This document shows positions 1 to 4,966 of a stretch of DNA of 6,118 bases, piece after piece. Location of the stretch: contig VBPP01000109.1 in NCBI GenBank assembly GCA_005877365.1, forward strand, positions 1 to 6,118, read 5' to 3'. The translations under genes and the position numbers were made by a program. Position 1 is the stretch's first letter; each line of letters starts with the position of its first letter. This stretch comes from Nitrososphaerota archaeon. Lineage in GTDB: Archaea > Thermoproteota > Nitrososphaeria > Nitrososphaerales > Gagatemarchaeaceae. The notes below the pieces were generated by a model. The model searched no databases. It saw only the letters and a program-made list of their open reading frames with translations, and had not been told where the DNA came from.

Positions 1-1
1 G

Positions 2-229
2 GGCGCATGCCCCTGCTACTACCTCGTCCCCCTCCTGGCAGTCGGGGGCGGCGCTGGAGGAGCCTTGGTGACGGTCGGGATAATCTTCGCGGCGTACGAG
101 ATTCCCCTCAAGCTACTCTCCGTGGCACTGCTTGGGACGGTAATGTACACGCTGGAGAGGAGTCTGAGGGCCGCGTGCGCTGTCACGCCATCGGCTGCGG
201 TGGAAGGGGCAAGCTCGCCGCCAAGGTGA
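2..229 (+). CDS. C-terminal part of an unidentified membrane protein (5' end outside window)
   Basis: An open frame enters from the left edge (frame 2) and ends at TGA 227-229, giving 75 codons. It has no start codon inside the window, so the gene is cut by the edge. The residues form two hydrophobic stretches, roughly residues 6-32 (glycine- and alanine-rich, including VGGGAGGALVTVGIIFAAY) and 35-51 (LKLLSVALLGTVMYTLE). A positively charged segment (ERSLR) and a short polar Ala/Ser/Pro tail follow. This is the pattern of the last two transmembrane helices of an integral membrane protein with a cytoplasmic tail. I do not recognise the family. The gene points towards glyA, so before the mobile elements arrived the two were convergent neighbours about 40 bp apart. 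The competing frame starting at ATG 7 reads as low-complexity Arg/Pro/Ser and runs through the IS end, so I rejected it. Confidence 0.55.
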   Translation, partial: GACPCYYLVPLLAVGGGAGGALVTVGIIFAAYEIPLKLLSVALLGTVMYTLERSLRAACAVTPSAAVEGASSPPR

Positions 230-270
230 CTTCGTCCCCTATCCTGCCTAGGCCACCCATTCGTTCTCCT

Positions 271-274
271 TTAC
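271..274 (+). other. IS605-type target/left cleavage tetranucleotide TTAC
   Basis: TTAC (within TTTAC) directly precedes the predicted left end. In IS200/IS605 elements this motif belongs to the target, is needed for excision, and also serves as the TAM of the associated TnpB nuclease. Joining it to 2018 restores an in-frame TAA stop for glyA, which independently supports the placement. Confidence 0.65.
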
Positions 275-288
275 CAGATGTGAGCGAG

Positions 289-313
289 AAAGCCCACGGG
301 CTTCAGCCGTCGG
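289..313 (+). repeat. Left-end guide AAAG and decayed subterminal hairpin of the IS605-type element
   Basis: AAAG (289-292) is followed by an imperfect palindrome. The TTCA loop (302-305) is closed by GGC/GCC. One extra G bulges, CA/TG pairs, one C-C mismatch follows, and CC/GG closes the stem. The intact ancestor probably read CCCACGGG-CTTCAG-CCCGTGGG, so a base loss and a substitution suggest decay. It is followed by GATGAATCGC, a sequence I associate with IS200/IS605 left ends. Confidence 0.65.
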
Positions 314-382
314 ATGAATCGCATCGGGGCTTAGCTACAAACATAGCATATGATAACGCGGAACTACACGTAGGGCACCTTT

Positions 383-396
383 GTAACGCGCGCTCT
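383..396 (+). repeat. IS110/IS1111 subterminal inverted repeat, transposase 3' side
   Basis: GTAACGCGCGCTCT is the exact reverse complement of 1828-1841. It lies 3-6 bp inside the inferred element edge. After the 14 matching bases, similarity resumes only with a small gap (TTCTCCG against TCCG). Confidence 0.85.
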
Positions 397-465
397 TCTC
401 CGGCTCCGGTCCCTTCTACTTGCTATGATCCTCCATGGCCTCCTTAAAGCTCCTCTGGACGGGGT

Positions 466-604
466 AGCAGCACGCCTTGGCAAGCCTTCTCCGCATGCAC
501 CTTTCAGCGCTTTAAGCGCACTCAGACAGTTTGCGGAGGCCGCCTCCACACTCAGGACAAAGAGTTCAAGGACTCAGCCCTACCAAGTGGTCCAGCGTGC
601 TGCT
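466..604 (-). ncRNA. Candidate bridge (seek) RNA of the IS110/IS1111 element
   Basis: On the minus strand, 22 nt after the transposase stop, the sequence folds by hand into a closed two-domain RNA. The outer stem is 604-595 with 475-466 (10 bp, all Watson-Crick). The first domain has stem CCAC/GTGG (590-587 with 549-546). It encloses an internal loop capped by hairpin 575-572/565-562. Its 5' side holds GTAGGGC (583-577) and its 3' side holds TGTCCTGA (559-552). The second domain has stem CTCCGCA/TGCGGAG (538-532 with 495-489, 7 bp). It encloses a second internal loop capped by hairpin 519-507 (GCGCU/AGCGC), with AAAGGTGC (504-497) on its 3' side. Two successive internal loops match bridge-RNA architecture: a target-binding loop then a donor-binding loop. 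The first-loop guides match the DNA on either side of the element. An alternative pairing CTTGG/CCAAG (587-583 with 480-476) would lengthen the outer stem but compete with the first domain. The ends of the transcript are not determined. Confidence 0.7.
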
Positions 605-625
605 CTATCCCGGTATCCGGAGCTA

Positions 626-1756
626 TCAGTCACCTCCCGTAGTCTTTGCTTCCGCTTCTCTGTCCAGGTTTGCGAGCTTCTTGGCTGTTGACGCTTCGTC
701 CTCCCATCTCCAGTTCTCTTTGTACCTCAGCATGTGGTCGATCATCCTGACGAGCTTCCTCATCGTAGCCACATGCGCAAGGCTGCCGGAGTTCTTCCTC
801 TTCTTCACTGACAGGTAGTAGGTCTTGAGCCGAGGGTTGTACCTCATCACAGTGTCCGTCATTACGGAGAAGGCCCACCTCGCCGTAGATGGGCCCTCCT
901 TCGACATGTGCCCCCTCCTCTTCACGTTCGCGCTGTCCCAGCTCTCAGGGATGATCCCGAGGAAGCTCGCCAGATGGTCATCGTCGGGGAAGCGGTTCAC
1001 GTCGCCGACGTACGAGGAGGCGAGGGAGGCGAGGTAGAAGTCGACCCCCTTTATGCTCATGAGCCTCCTGATGTCCTCGCTATCCCTCACAATTGTTCTG
1101 ACCTTCTCTTCGAGAGGTGCGCATTGCCTCTCGAGGAACTCAAGCCTGTCCATCATCGTGCCGACGACTAGGTCCCTCCCGTCGTCGTCGTCACCGTCGC
1201 CGCCGAACCTCATGGAACGGATCGCCTGCCTTCTCTCGCGAGAGAAGCTGTCGCTGCTCTCAGGGAGCGAGAGGTAGACGTCTTCCCTCTTCAGGTAGGC
1301 GATCAGCTTCAGCTTCATCTTGCCTATCTCCTTACCCAGAGTCACTCGCTGTATCAGCAGGTCCCTCTTCACCTGCTCCTCCCTGCTCAGGAGGTGTGAT
1401 TCCGGAAGCATGTGGGCCATGTGGAGCCTCGCTATCTTCAGGCTATCGATCCGGTCGTTCTTCTTCTTTGACTTGACTATCCAGGCCAGCTCCTTGCTGT
1501 GAGCCACCGTGATGTCGCTGTAGCCGAGAGCTGTCAGCCTCCTCGATACAGGATACGCCATGCTCGTGGCCTCGAATGCGATCCTCGCATCTTTTGGCAC
1601 CTTGCTCGCGAAGGACGAGTACCCGTCATCGCTCATCGACATGGAGAAGCTATCGACCACATCCCCGTCGGGGGATAAAATCGTGGCGAGGCTCTCGCTG
1701 TCCCCTAGGTCTAACGCAGCTGTTACCATGCCCTCCCTGTCTCTCTTCTTTTTCAT
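626..1756 (-). CDS. IS110-family (IS1111-type) transposase/recombinase, DEDD type
   Basis: This 376-residue protein is the RNA-guided recombinase of the inner element. The N-terminal RuvC-like DEDD domain shows D16 (ALDLGD), E62 (AFEAT), and D101 with D104 (KNDRIDSLKIA). A charged helical middle follows. The C-terminal Tnp_20 (IS116/IS110/IS902) domain runs from about residue 232 (LMSIKGVDFYLASLASSYVG). It includes RFPDDDHLASFLGI and the GHMSKEG motif, whose S285 is in the region of the conserved catalytic serine of this family. The length is close to the family norm. An acidic run (GDGDDDDGRD, about residues 185-195) between the domains is unusual. The ATG at 1756 follows an A/G-rich leader (AAAAAAGAGAG). 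M10 is an alternative start and would still keep all four acidic residues. No frameshift or stop is seen. Its RNA partner is probably encoded just after it on the same strand. Confidence 0.93.
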   Translation of the reverse strand: MKKKRDREGMVTAALDLGDSESLATILSPDGDVVDSFSMSMSDDGYSSFASKVPKDARIAFEATSMAYPVSRRLTALGYSDITVAHSKELAWIVKSKKKNDRIDSLKIARLHMAHMLPESHLLSREEQVKRDLLIQRVTLGKEIGKMKLKLIAYLKREDVYLSLPESSDSFSRERRQAIRSMRFGGDGDDDDGRDLVVGTMMDRLEFLERQCAPLEEKVRTIVRDSEDIRRLMSIKGVDFYLASLASSYVGDVNRFPDDDHLASFLGIIPESWDSANVKRRGHMSKEGPSTARWAFSVMTDTVMRYNPRLKTYYLSVKKRKNSGSLAHVATMRKLVRMIDHMLRYKENWRWEDEASTAKKLANLDREAEAKTTGGD

Positions 1757-1788
1757 ATTCTCTCTTTTTTCCTACCGCAGAAGGAAGT

Positions 1789-1812
1789 GACTCCGATGTC
1801 AGATGCGGAGTC
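1789..1812 (-). other. Hairpin in the leader of the IS110 transposase gene
   Basis: GACTCC (1789-1794) pairs with GGAGTC (1807-1812) over a 12-nt loop, between the inverted repeat and the transposase start. A competing 5-bp hairpin, ATGCG/CGCAT, overlaps it (1801-1816 region). It may damp read-through transcription or affect translation, but no function is shown. Confidence 0.35.
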
Positions 1813-1827
1813 GCATGGAGCAATCGG

Positions 1828-1841
1828 AGAGCGCGCGTTAC
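1828..1841 (+). repeat. IS110/IS1111 subterminal inverted repeat, transposase 5' side
   Basis: AGAGCGCGCGTTAC is the exact reverse complement of 383-396. Seven bases (GATTCTG) separate it from the inferred element edge at 1848. The flank TCAGGACA that matches the bridge-RNA guide begins at 1849. Confidence 0.85.
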
Positions 1842-1874
1842 GATTCTGTCAGGACATGCCCCAACTCAAGCCTG

Positions 1875-2017
1875 TGGAGACGGGCCTCCAATACCCGTCC
1901 CGACAACGGGACGCGCAAGCCCGATCGGTGAAGCAGGAACTATACGCGACGGGAATCATGGCACCGAGCAAGAACCGTCGCTGGAAGCCCACGGCTTCAG
2001 TCGTGGGAGGATGTCAC
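1875..2017 (+). ncRNA. omegaRNA-like (reRNA) scaffold of the IS605-type right end
   Basis: Three successive stem-loops lie between the tnpB scrap and the right end. They are TGGAG/CTCCA (1875-1879 with 1886-1890), CGTCCCG/CGGGACG (1896-1902 with 1907-1913, loop ACAA), and the terminal CCCACGGC/GTCGTGGG (1988-1995 with 2000-2007, loop TTCA). TnpB omegaRNAs end at the element's right end and take their guide from the next 16-20 nt of flanking DNA, here 2018 onwards, which is antisense to the end of glyA. No intact TnpB is present here, so any activity would need one supplied from elsewhere in the genome. The call rests on position and structure. Confidence 0.5.
1984..2017 (+). repeat. Right-end guide GAAG, subterminal hairpin and cleavage site TCAC
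   Basis: GAAG (1984-1987) abuts an 8-bp hairpin (1988-2007, one G-T pair). Then comes AGGATG and the terminal TCAC (2014-2017). The 10-nt distance from hairpin to end equals that of IS608. This hairpin is better preserved than the left one. TCA at 2014-2016 doubles as the stop codon (TGA) of glyA on the other strand. Confidence 0.75.
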
Positions 2018-3219
2018 TGAACGATCTTGGGGACCGATTTCAGGACGTACTTCGGCTCCCGAAAGTCCCTGATCAGGGTTTTGACGCGTTTCTTGACCAA
2101 CTCAGTCGGTTTCTTCCCGAGGACGACCATCCCCACCAGCTCAGCGACCTCCTCAATCTCGCGGACGCCGAACCCGAGCCTTGTGATCTCATTCGTCCCG
2201 ATTCTTCCGCCGTTGTCGATGATGATGTTCGCCTGCTCCAACCTCTCGGCGAAGAACTGCAATCTCTTGGCGTCGTAATCGAGCAGGACCTGATGGGACT
2301 TCGAGTAACCCTGAGCCGCTCCCCTCACCTTCACCCCCAATGCGTCGAGGCTCTTCCCGAGAGCCTGTGAGTTCTGGACCACGGCCTTCGCGTAGGATTT
2401 CCCGAACTCCATCATCTCGATAAGGGTGATCGCAAGAGACGCGACCCTGTTCCAGTGGATGTTGTCTACAATTCCGGGATGAATCGAATCGGAGACCCTC
2501 GAGAATACTTCTTCGTTGTTTGAGAGGATCATCCCGCCCTGCGGACCGGGGAGACTCTTGTGCGTGGAGCCGATGAGAAGCGAGCATCCCTCCCTTAGAG
2601 GATCCTGAAACTCACCGCCCGCGATCAGCCCCATCACGTGCGAACCGTCGAAGATGGAGATGCCATCTCTGTAGCTGTTCGAGACCTCCCTTACGGGATG
2701 AGGGAACGGGATGAAGCTTGAACCAAAGAAGATTAACCTCGGCGCTTCTCTCTCCACGAGCGCTCTCGACTCCCTCGGATCGATATTGACCCTGTTGTCA
2801 TCGTAGGGGAAGTAGAAGTTCTTCAGCCCGAGTAGCCTCCCGAGACCCAGGTGGGAGATTCCCGGATACCCACCGTTCACAGGAGAGACGGAGAGTATCT
2901 TGTCTCCGTTCGTGGCCAGGGAGAGGAGCACCGCCATATCGGCCGTGTGACCCGAAAGCGGCCGGACGTCGGCATACCTAGCACTAAAGACCTTTTTCGC
3001 TACGTCCTCCGCGAGCGCCTGGACTTCGTCGAGGAACCTCGTTCCTCTGTAGAACTTGTCGGGGGCGGAGTACCTGTTTCCGAGGTCTGTCATGAAGACC
3101 GACCTCGAATGAGAGCTCGACTGGTTCTCGGAGGGGATCAGATTTAGGCACTCTCCGACCCTCCACTCCTCGTGTTGCTTGATGGTCCTCTCCAGCCGCT
3201 CAAGATACGAATAAGACAT
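2014..3219 (-). CDS. glyA: Serine hydroxymethyltransferase (glycine hydroxymethyltransferase), archaeal type
   Basis: This 401-residue PLP enzyme interconverts serine and glycine, passing a one-carbon unit to tetrahydrofolate or tetrahydromethanopterin in the cytoplasm. Visible family features are LIPSEN (27-32, with the catalytic-site Glu), YADVRPLSG (82-90), the PLP-pocket pair D191/H194 in FDGSHVMGLIAGG, the Schiff-base lysine K221 in GSTHKSLPGPQGG, and the C-terminal RIGTNEITRLG (339-349), which carries the substrate-carboxylate arginine region. GHTADMAV replaces the more usual GTxANMAV, so a specialised paralogue is possible. I chose ATG 3219 because it places LIPSEN 27 residues in, as in other archaeal enzymes, and has GGAG ten nt upstream; the longer frame to 3423 overlaps fixCX and reads as non-protein. 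The stop TGA is supplied by the IS605-type right end (see 1984-2017). The C-terminus looks complete. Confidence 0.87.
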   Translation of the reverse strand: MSYSYLERLERTIKQHEEWRVGECLNLIPSENQSSSHSRSVFMTDLGNRYSAPDKFYRGTRFLDEVQALAEDVAKKVFSARYADVRPLSGHTADMAVLLSLATNGDKILSVSPVNGGYPGISHLGLGRLLGLKNFYFPYDDNRVNIDPRESRALVEREAPRLIFFGSSFIPFPHPVREVSNSYRDGISIFDGSHVMGLIAGGEFQDPLREGCSLLIGSTHKSLPGPQGGMILSNNEEVFSRVSDSIHPGIVDNIHWNRVASLAITLIEMMEFGKSYAKAVVQNSQALGKSLDALGVKVRGAAQGYSKSHQVLLDYDAKRLQFFAERLEQANIIIDNGGRIGTNEITRLGFGVREIEEVAELVGMVVLGKKPTELVKKRVKTLIRDFREPKYVLKSVPKIVQ

Positions 3220-3249
3220 TGATTGATGGCTCCAAACGGCCTCGGCCAT

Positions 3250-3262
3250 TCGCATATAACAT
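3250..3262 (-). promoter_or_regulatory. Possible TATA box for glyA
   Basis: In the gap between fixCX and glyA the minus strand reads ATGTTATATGCG, centred about 36 nt before the glyA ATG. A start of transcription about 25 nt downstream would leave a leader of roughly 10 nt, which would only just include the GGAG. glyA could instead be read from the mdh promoter; this site is weaker evidence than the one before mdh. Confidence 0.4.
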
Positions 3263-3289
3263 TGCAAGAATCCCAGGAGAATCGGGGGA

Positions 3290-4951
3290 CTAGCCGAAGG
3301 AGTACGAAACTCCCCGCCCTCGACTTTCATGCCGGAAGCCAATCGTGTCCTTCGGCCCAATCGCCCTGCAGGCCCCGCACTCAACGCAGCCCATAGAGTC
3401 GAAGGAAAGCTTGCTTTCCGCAACCTGCCTCATGGTCTGACCGAGCGCCTCTCTCTTGTGGCCGCCCCCGATCGCATCAAGGTTTTGCAGAAAAAGGTCC
3501 CGGAAGGAGGAGACGCTTCCTCCTGGAGTTGTAAGGGTAAAGCAATTCGCGGGACAAGAGGGAATCCAGGGTTTTGTCACCGAGCGAGAGGCGAGTTCGA
3601 CATTCACATCTATCTGCGAGTATCCCCCGTCCTCTACGTACGTGACAGCATCAGTCCCGTGGGGAACCCTCTCTCTCGAGCCATCCTCAGCCTTAATCTC
3701 CACCTTGTGAGATAGAAGATTGCTTCCAAAGAGGAGGCGAGGAAGGGTTCGGTAGACGAACCCGCTTTCCGAAATGAAGCTATCCCTCCCAGAGCGATTC
3801 ACATCCTCGTAGACAGGAGTGAGCAAGTCCCTATAGCGGGAGAGATTCTTCTCCCTAAACGACCCCGAAACAGCCGCAGCAAGGTAGGTCTGGGCGGCCA
3901 TCATCCCCGAGGCGATGGCGTATCTCATCCCGTCTACCATGGGGCCTATCTTCACGAATGCGCCCAGAGCGTCTCCCGCCGCGAGATACCCGCTCGTGTA
4001 GGGTCTCTTCAAGAGGCACGTGAACCCTTTAGGAATGTTGTGAGCGGAGAATTCGAGAAGCTCCGCTCCTTGAAGGAGTTCGCGAACCATCGGATGGCCC
4101 TCGAAGGCGTCGAGCGCATCGAGAAGCTTCCCAACGCGGTCGAAGTGCTCGGTGGTGGCTCGAATCATCGAGTCCATTGAGGCAACAATGCCGAGGGAGA
4201 GGGTGTCCCGATTCGGATAGATGAAGGCGTTGCCATTTATGCCGAGCATGAAATCGCCCAGATACGTGAGCGCCCTCCCATTGCCCGCCTTCAGCCTGAG
4301 CCTCTCCTCTATCTTGTCGGCCCCAAGCCTGTAGACATGCTTGATGCCCTGGTAGAGCTCCCTCGGGACGAGTGCTCCTCGCAATCCCGCGCTCTCGACG
4401 AGGGTCGAAGTAACCCCCGAACAGTCTACGACGAGTTTCGCTCGCAGCTCCCCCTTCGAGGTGCTTACTCCTACCACGGAGCCATCTTCCTTGAGAAGAT
4501 CCAGGACAGTCGTCTCAGTCGAGAGAGCCGCGCCGGCCTCGACGGCCAGATTCGCGAGCCACCCGTCGAACTGAGACCGAATGACGGTAAAATCATGCCC
4601 AGTCTCGAACTCGACGCTGAAGAGCCCGAACCTGGAGGCGAGAGACTTTCGCGAGAGTGTGTAGTAGCGATAGCTCCCCTTCTTCTCATCGGGCGAGGAG
4701 AGGATGTGGACCTCGTGTGAGGAGATTTTTCTCTCGAGCGGGGCTGTCGCTTCGAAATCAGGGACCAGCCTCTTCAGGCCGAAACCCCCCACCTCGCCCC
4801 CGTAGACGATGCCCCCGCTCACATTCTTTTCTCCGGGGTGCCTTCCCATCTCGAGGATGAGGACATTCACGCCATTCTTCGCAAGATGGAGGGCGCAGGC
4901 GGACCCTGACGGTCCAGCTCCGACTACCAGGACGTCGAATTCGCGCTGCAA
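3290..4951 (-). CDS. fixCX: FixC-FixX fusion: FixC-type/ETF-quinone oxidoreductase-like flavoprotein with C-terminal ferredoxin
   Basis: The 553-residue protein takes electrons from an electron-transfer flavoprotein (FixAB/ETF) and passes them to quinone or a related acceptor; FixABCX complexes can bifurcate electrons to ferredoxin. The N-terminal FAD fold shows GAGPSG (11-16), E34 at the end of beta-2, and the FixC-type EKNVSGGIVYG (41-51). The second FAD motif GYLAAGDALG lies at 321-330. The last 100 residues are FixX-like: C466 in CPANC, then C522, C525 and C528 in GCVECGAC, ending RGRGVSYSFG. Four cysteines suffice for one [4Fe-4S] cluster, and Gly after the third motif is normal for FixX (E. 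coli FixX also has CRILG). FixC and FixX are separate proteins in many bacteria, while ETF-QO and several archaeal homologues are fused. The gene starts 15 nt after mdh. No ETF genes are in the window. Confidence 0.86.
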   Translation of the reverse strand: MQREFDVLVVGAGPSGSACALHLAKNGVNVLILEMGRHPGEKNVSGGIVYGGEVGGFGLKRLVPDFEATAPLERKISSHEVHILSSPDEKKGSYRYYTLSRKSLASRFGLFSVEFETGHDFTVIRSQFDGWLANLAVEAGAALSTETTVLDLLKEDGSVVGVSTSKGELRAKLVVDCSGVTSTLVESAGLRGALVPRELYQGIKHVYRLGADKIEERLRLKAGNGRALTYLGDFMLGINGNAFIYPNRDTLSLGIVASMDSMIRATTEHFDRVGKLLDALDAFEGHPMVRELLQGAELLEFSAHNIPKGFTCLLKRPYTSGYLAAGDALGAFVKIGPMVDGMRYAIASGMMAAQTYLAAAVSGSFREKNLSRYRDLLTPVYEDVNRSGRDSFISESGFVYRTLPRLLFGSNLLSHKVEIKAEDGSRERVPHGTDAVTYVEDGGYSQIDVNVELASRSVTKPWIPSCPANCFTLTTPGGSVSSFRDLFLQNLDAIGGGHKREALGQTMRQVAESKLSFDSMGCVECGACRAIGPKDTIGFRHESRGRGVSYSFG

Positions 4952-4956
4952 CCCAG

Positions 4957-4961
4957 CCCTC
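4957..4961 (-). promoter_or_regulatory. Ribosome-binding site supporting the TTG start of fixCX
   Basis: GAGGG lies 5 nt before TTG 4951. An in-frame TAG just upstream makes this the earliest possible start, and the encoded MQREFDVLVVGAGPSG is the expected beginning of a FixC protein. The start is therefore a rare TTG with a decent Shine-Dalgarno, in contrast to the probably leaderless mdh. Confidence 0.6.
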
Positions 4962-4966
4962 TACCG

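Larger units (their letters stand above)
377..1848 (-). mobile_element. IS110-family insertion sequence, IS1111 type, with its own bridge RNA
   Basis: The element has a DEDD transposase on the minus strand (626-1756) and 14-bp perfect inverted repeats at 383-396 and 1828-1841. It has a short leader before the transposase (about 90 nt) and a long structured non-coding region after it (about 240 nt). Subterminal repeats with the guide RNA after the transposase are features of the IS1111 group; the IS110 group proper keeps the RNA before the transposase. The outer edges are inferred: about 7 bp (1842-1848) lie outside the repeat on the transposase 5' side and 3-6 bp on the other, consistent with the unequal extensions I recall for IS1111. 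Total length is about 1.47 kb, usual for the group. It lies inside an IS605-type remnant. The transposase frame, the repeats and the RNA stems all look intact, so the element could still be active. Exact boundaries are uncertain by about 3 bp. Confidence 0.75.
275..2017 (+). mobile_element. IS200/IS605-family derivative (tnpB deleted, MITE-like), interrupted by an IS110 element
   Basis: The ends are defined by four signals. On the left, TTAC (271-274) is the target/cleavage site. Eighteen nt into the element, AAAG (289-292) sits at the 5' foot of an imperfect hairpin (293-313). On the right, GAAG (1984-1987) sits at the 5' foot of a second hairpin (1988-2007), and ten nt later the element ends in TCAC (2014-2017). 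These tetranucleotides and spacings resemble IS608, where AAAG reads TTAC and GAAT reads TCAA; here the last base pair has changed together to G:C. Without the inner IS110 element only about 105 nt of left end and 169 nt of right end remain. There is no TnpA Y1 transposase and no full TnpB, so the element is non-autonomous. An ATG at 350 opens MITRNYT and then hits a stop, possibly the old tnpB start. The two hairpins share AGCCCACGG and CTTCAG. Confidence 0.72.
1849..2017 (+). pseudogene. tnpB: tnpB C-terminal remnant (IS200/IS605 RNA-guided nuclease)
   Basis: Read in the frame starting at 1849, the sequence gives a tail resembling archaeal TnpB C-termini: HAPTQACGDG, then ASPIGEAGTIRDG, then EPSLEAHGFSRGRMS near the right end. 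Only this post-catalytic tail of about 55 codons is left. The zinc ribbon, the RuvC core and nearly all of the N-terminus are gone. The frame has no stop before the element end and runs on antisense to glyA. In these elements the 3' end of tnpB also encodes the omegaRNA scaffold, which would explain why this part was kept. The likeness rests on recalled family features, not on an alignment. A neighbouring frame (DMPQLKPVETG, SVKQEL) also looks TnpB-like, so the original frame is not certain. Confidence 0.5.

Noticed and set aside
7..447. 146-aa plus-strand frame at the left edge
   Set aside because: It is Arg/Pro/Ser-rich without any domain and crosses the IS605 left end. The overlapping frame 2-229 encodes clear hydrophobic helices and stops cleanly.
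350..625. Decayed tnpB N-terminal region (fragments such as DKEFKD and PYQVVQRAALSRY in adjacent frames)
   Set aside because: The fragments need frame changes, and the same bases are better explained by the closed bridge-RNA fold and by the inverted repeat at 383-396. Only the short stretch from ATG 350 could be a tnpB start.
379..1847. CT dinucleotide at both IS110 edges as the core (379-380 and 1846-1847)
   Set aside because: It would leave five unpaired bases between the two guide matches, and two-base repeats are common by chance. The core is left undetermined.
1576..2370. 264-aa plus-strand frame
   Set aside because: It runs antisense through the transposase start, the IS ends and glyA. 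Only its middle (1849-2017) is meaningful, as a tnpB tail.
3290..3370. Missing fourth cysteine in the second FixX motif (CRAIG)
   Set aside because: FixX proteins normally have no cysteine there; C466 supplies the fourth ligand, so the cluster is complete.
3219..3423. Longer glyA start (ATG 3423, or 3249)
   Set aside because: The extension to 3423 overlaps the fixCX 3' end and has no SHMT likeness. ATG 3249 would add 10 residues and lies on or next to the TATA-like element, without a ribosome-binding site.
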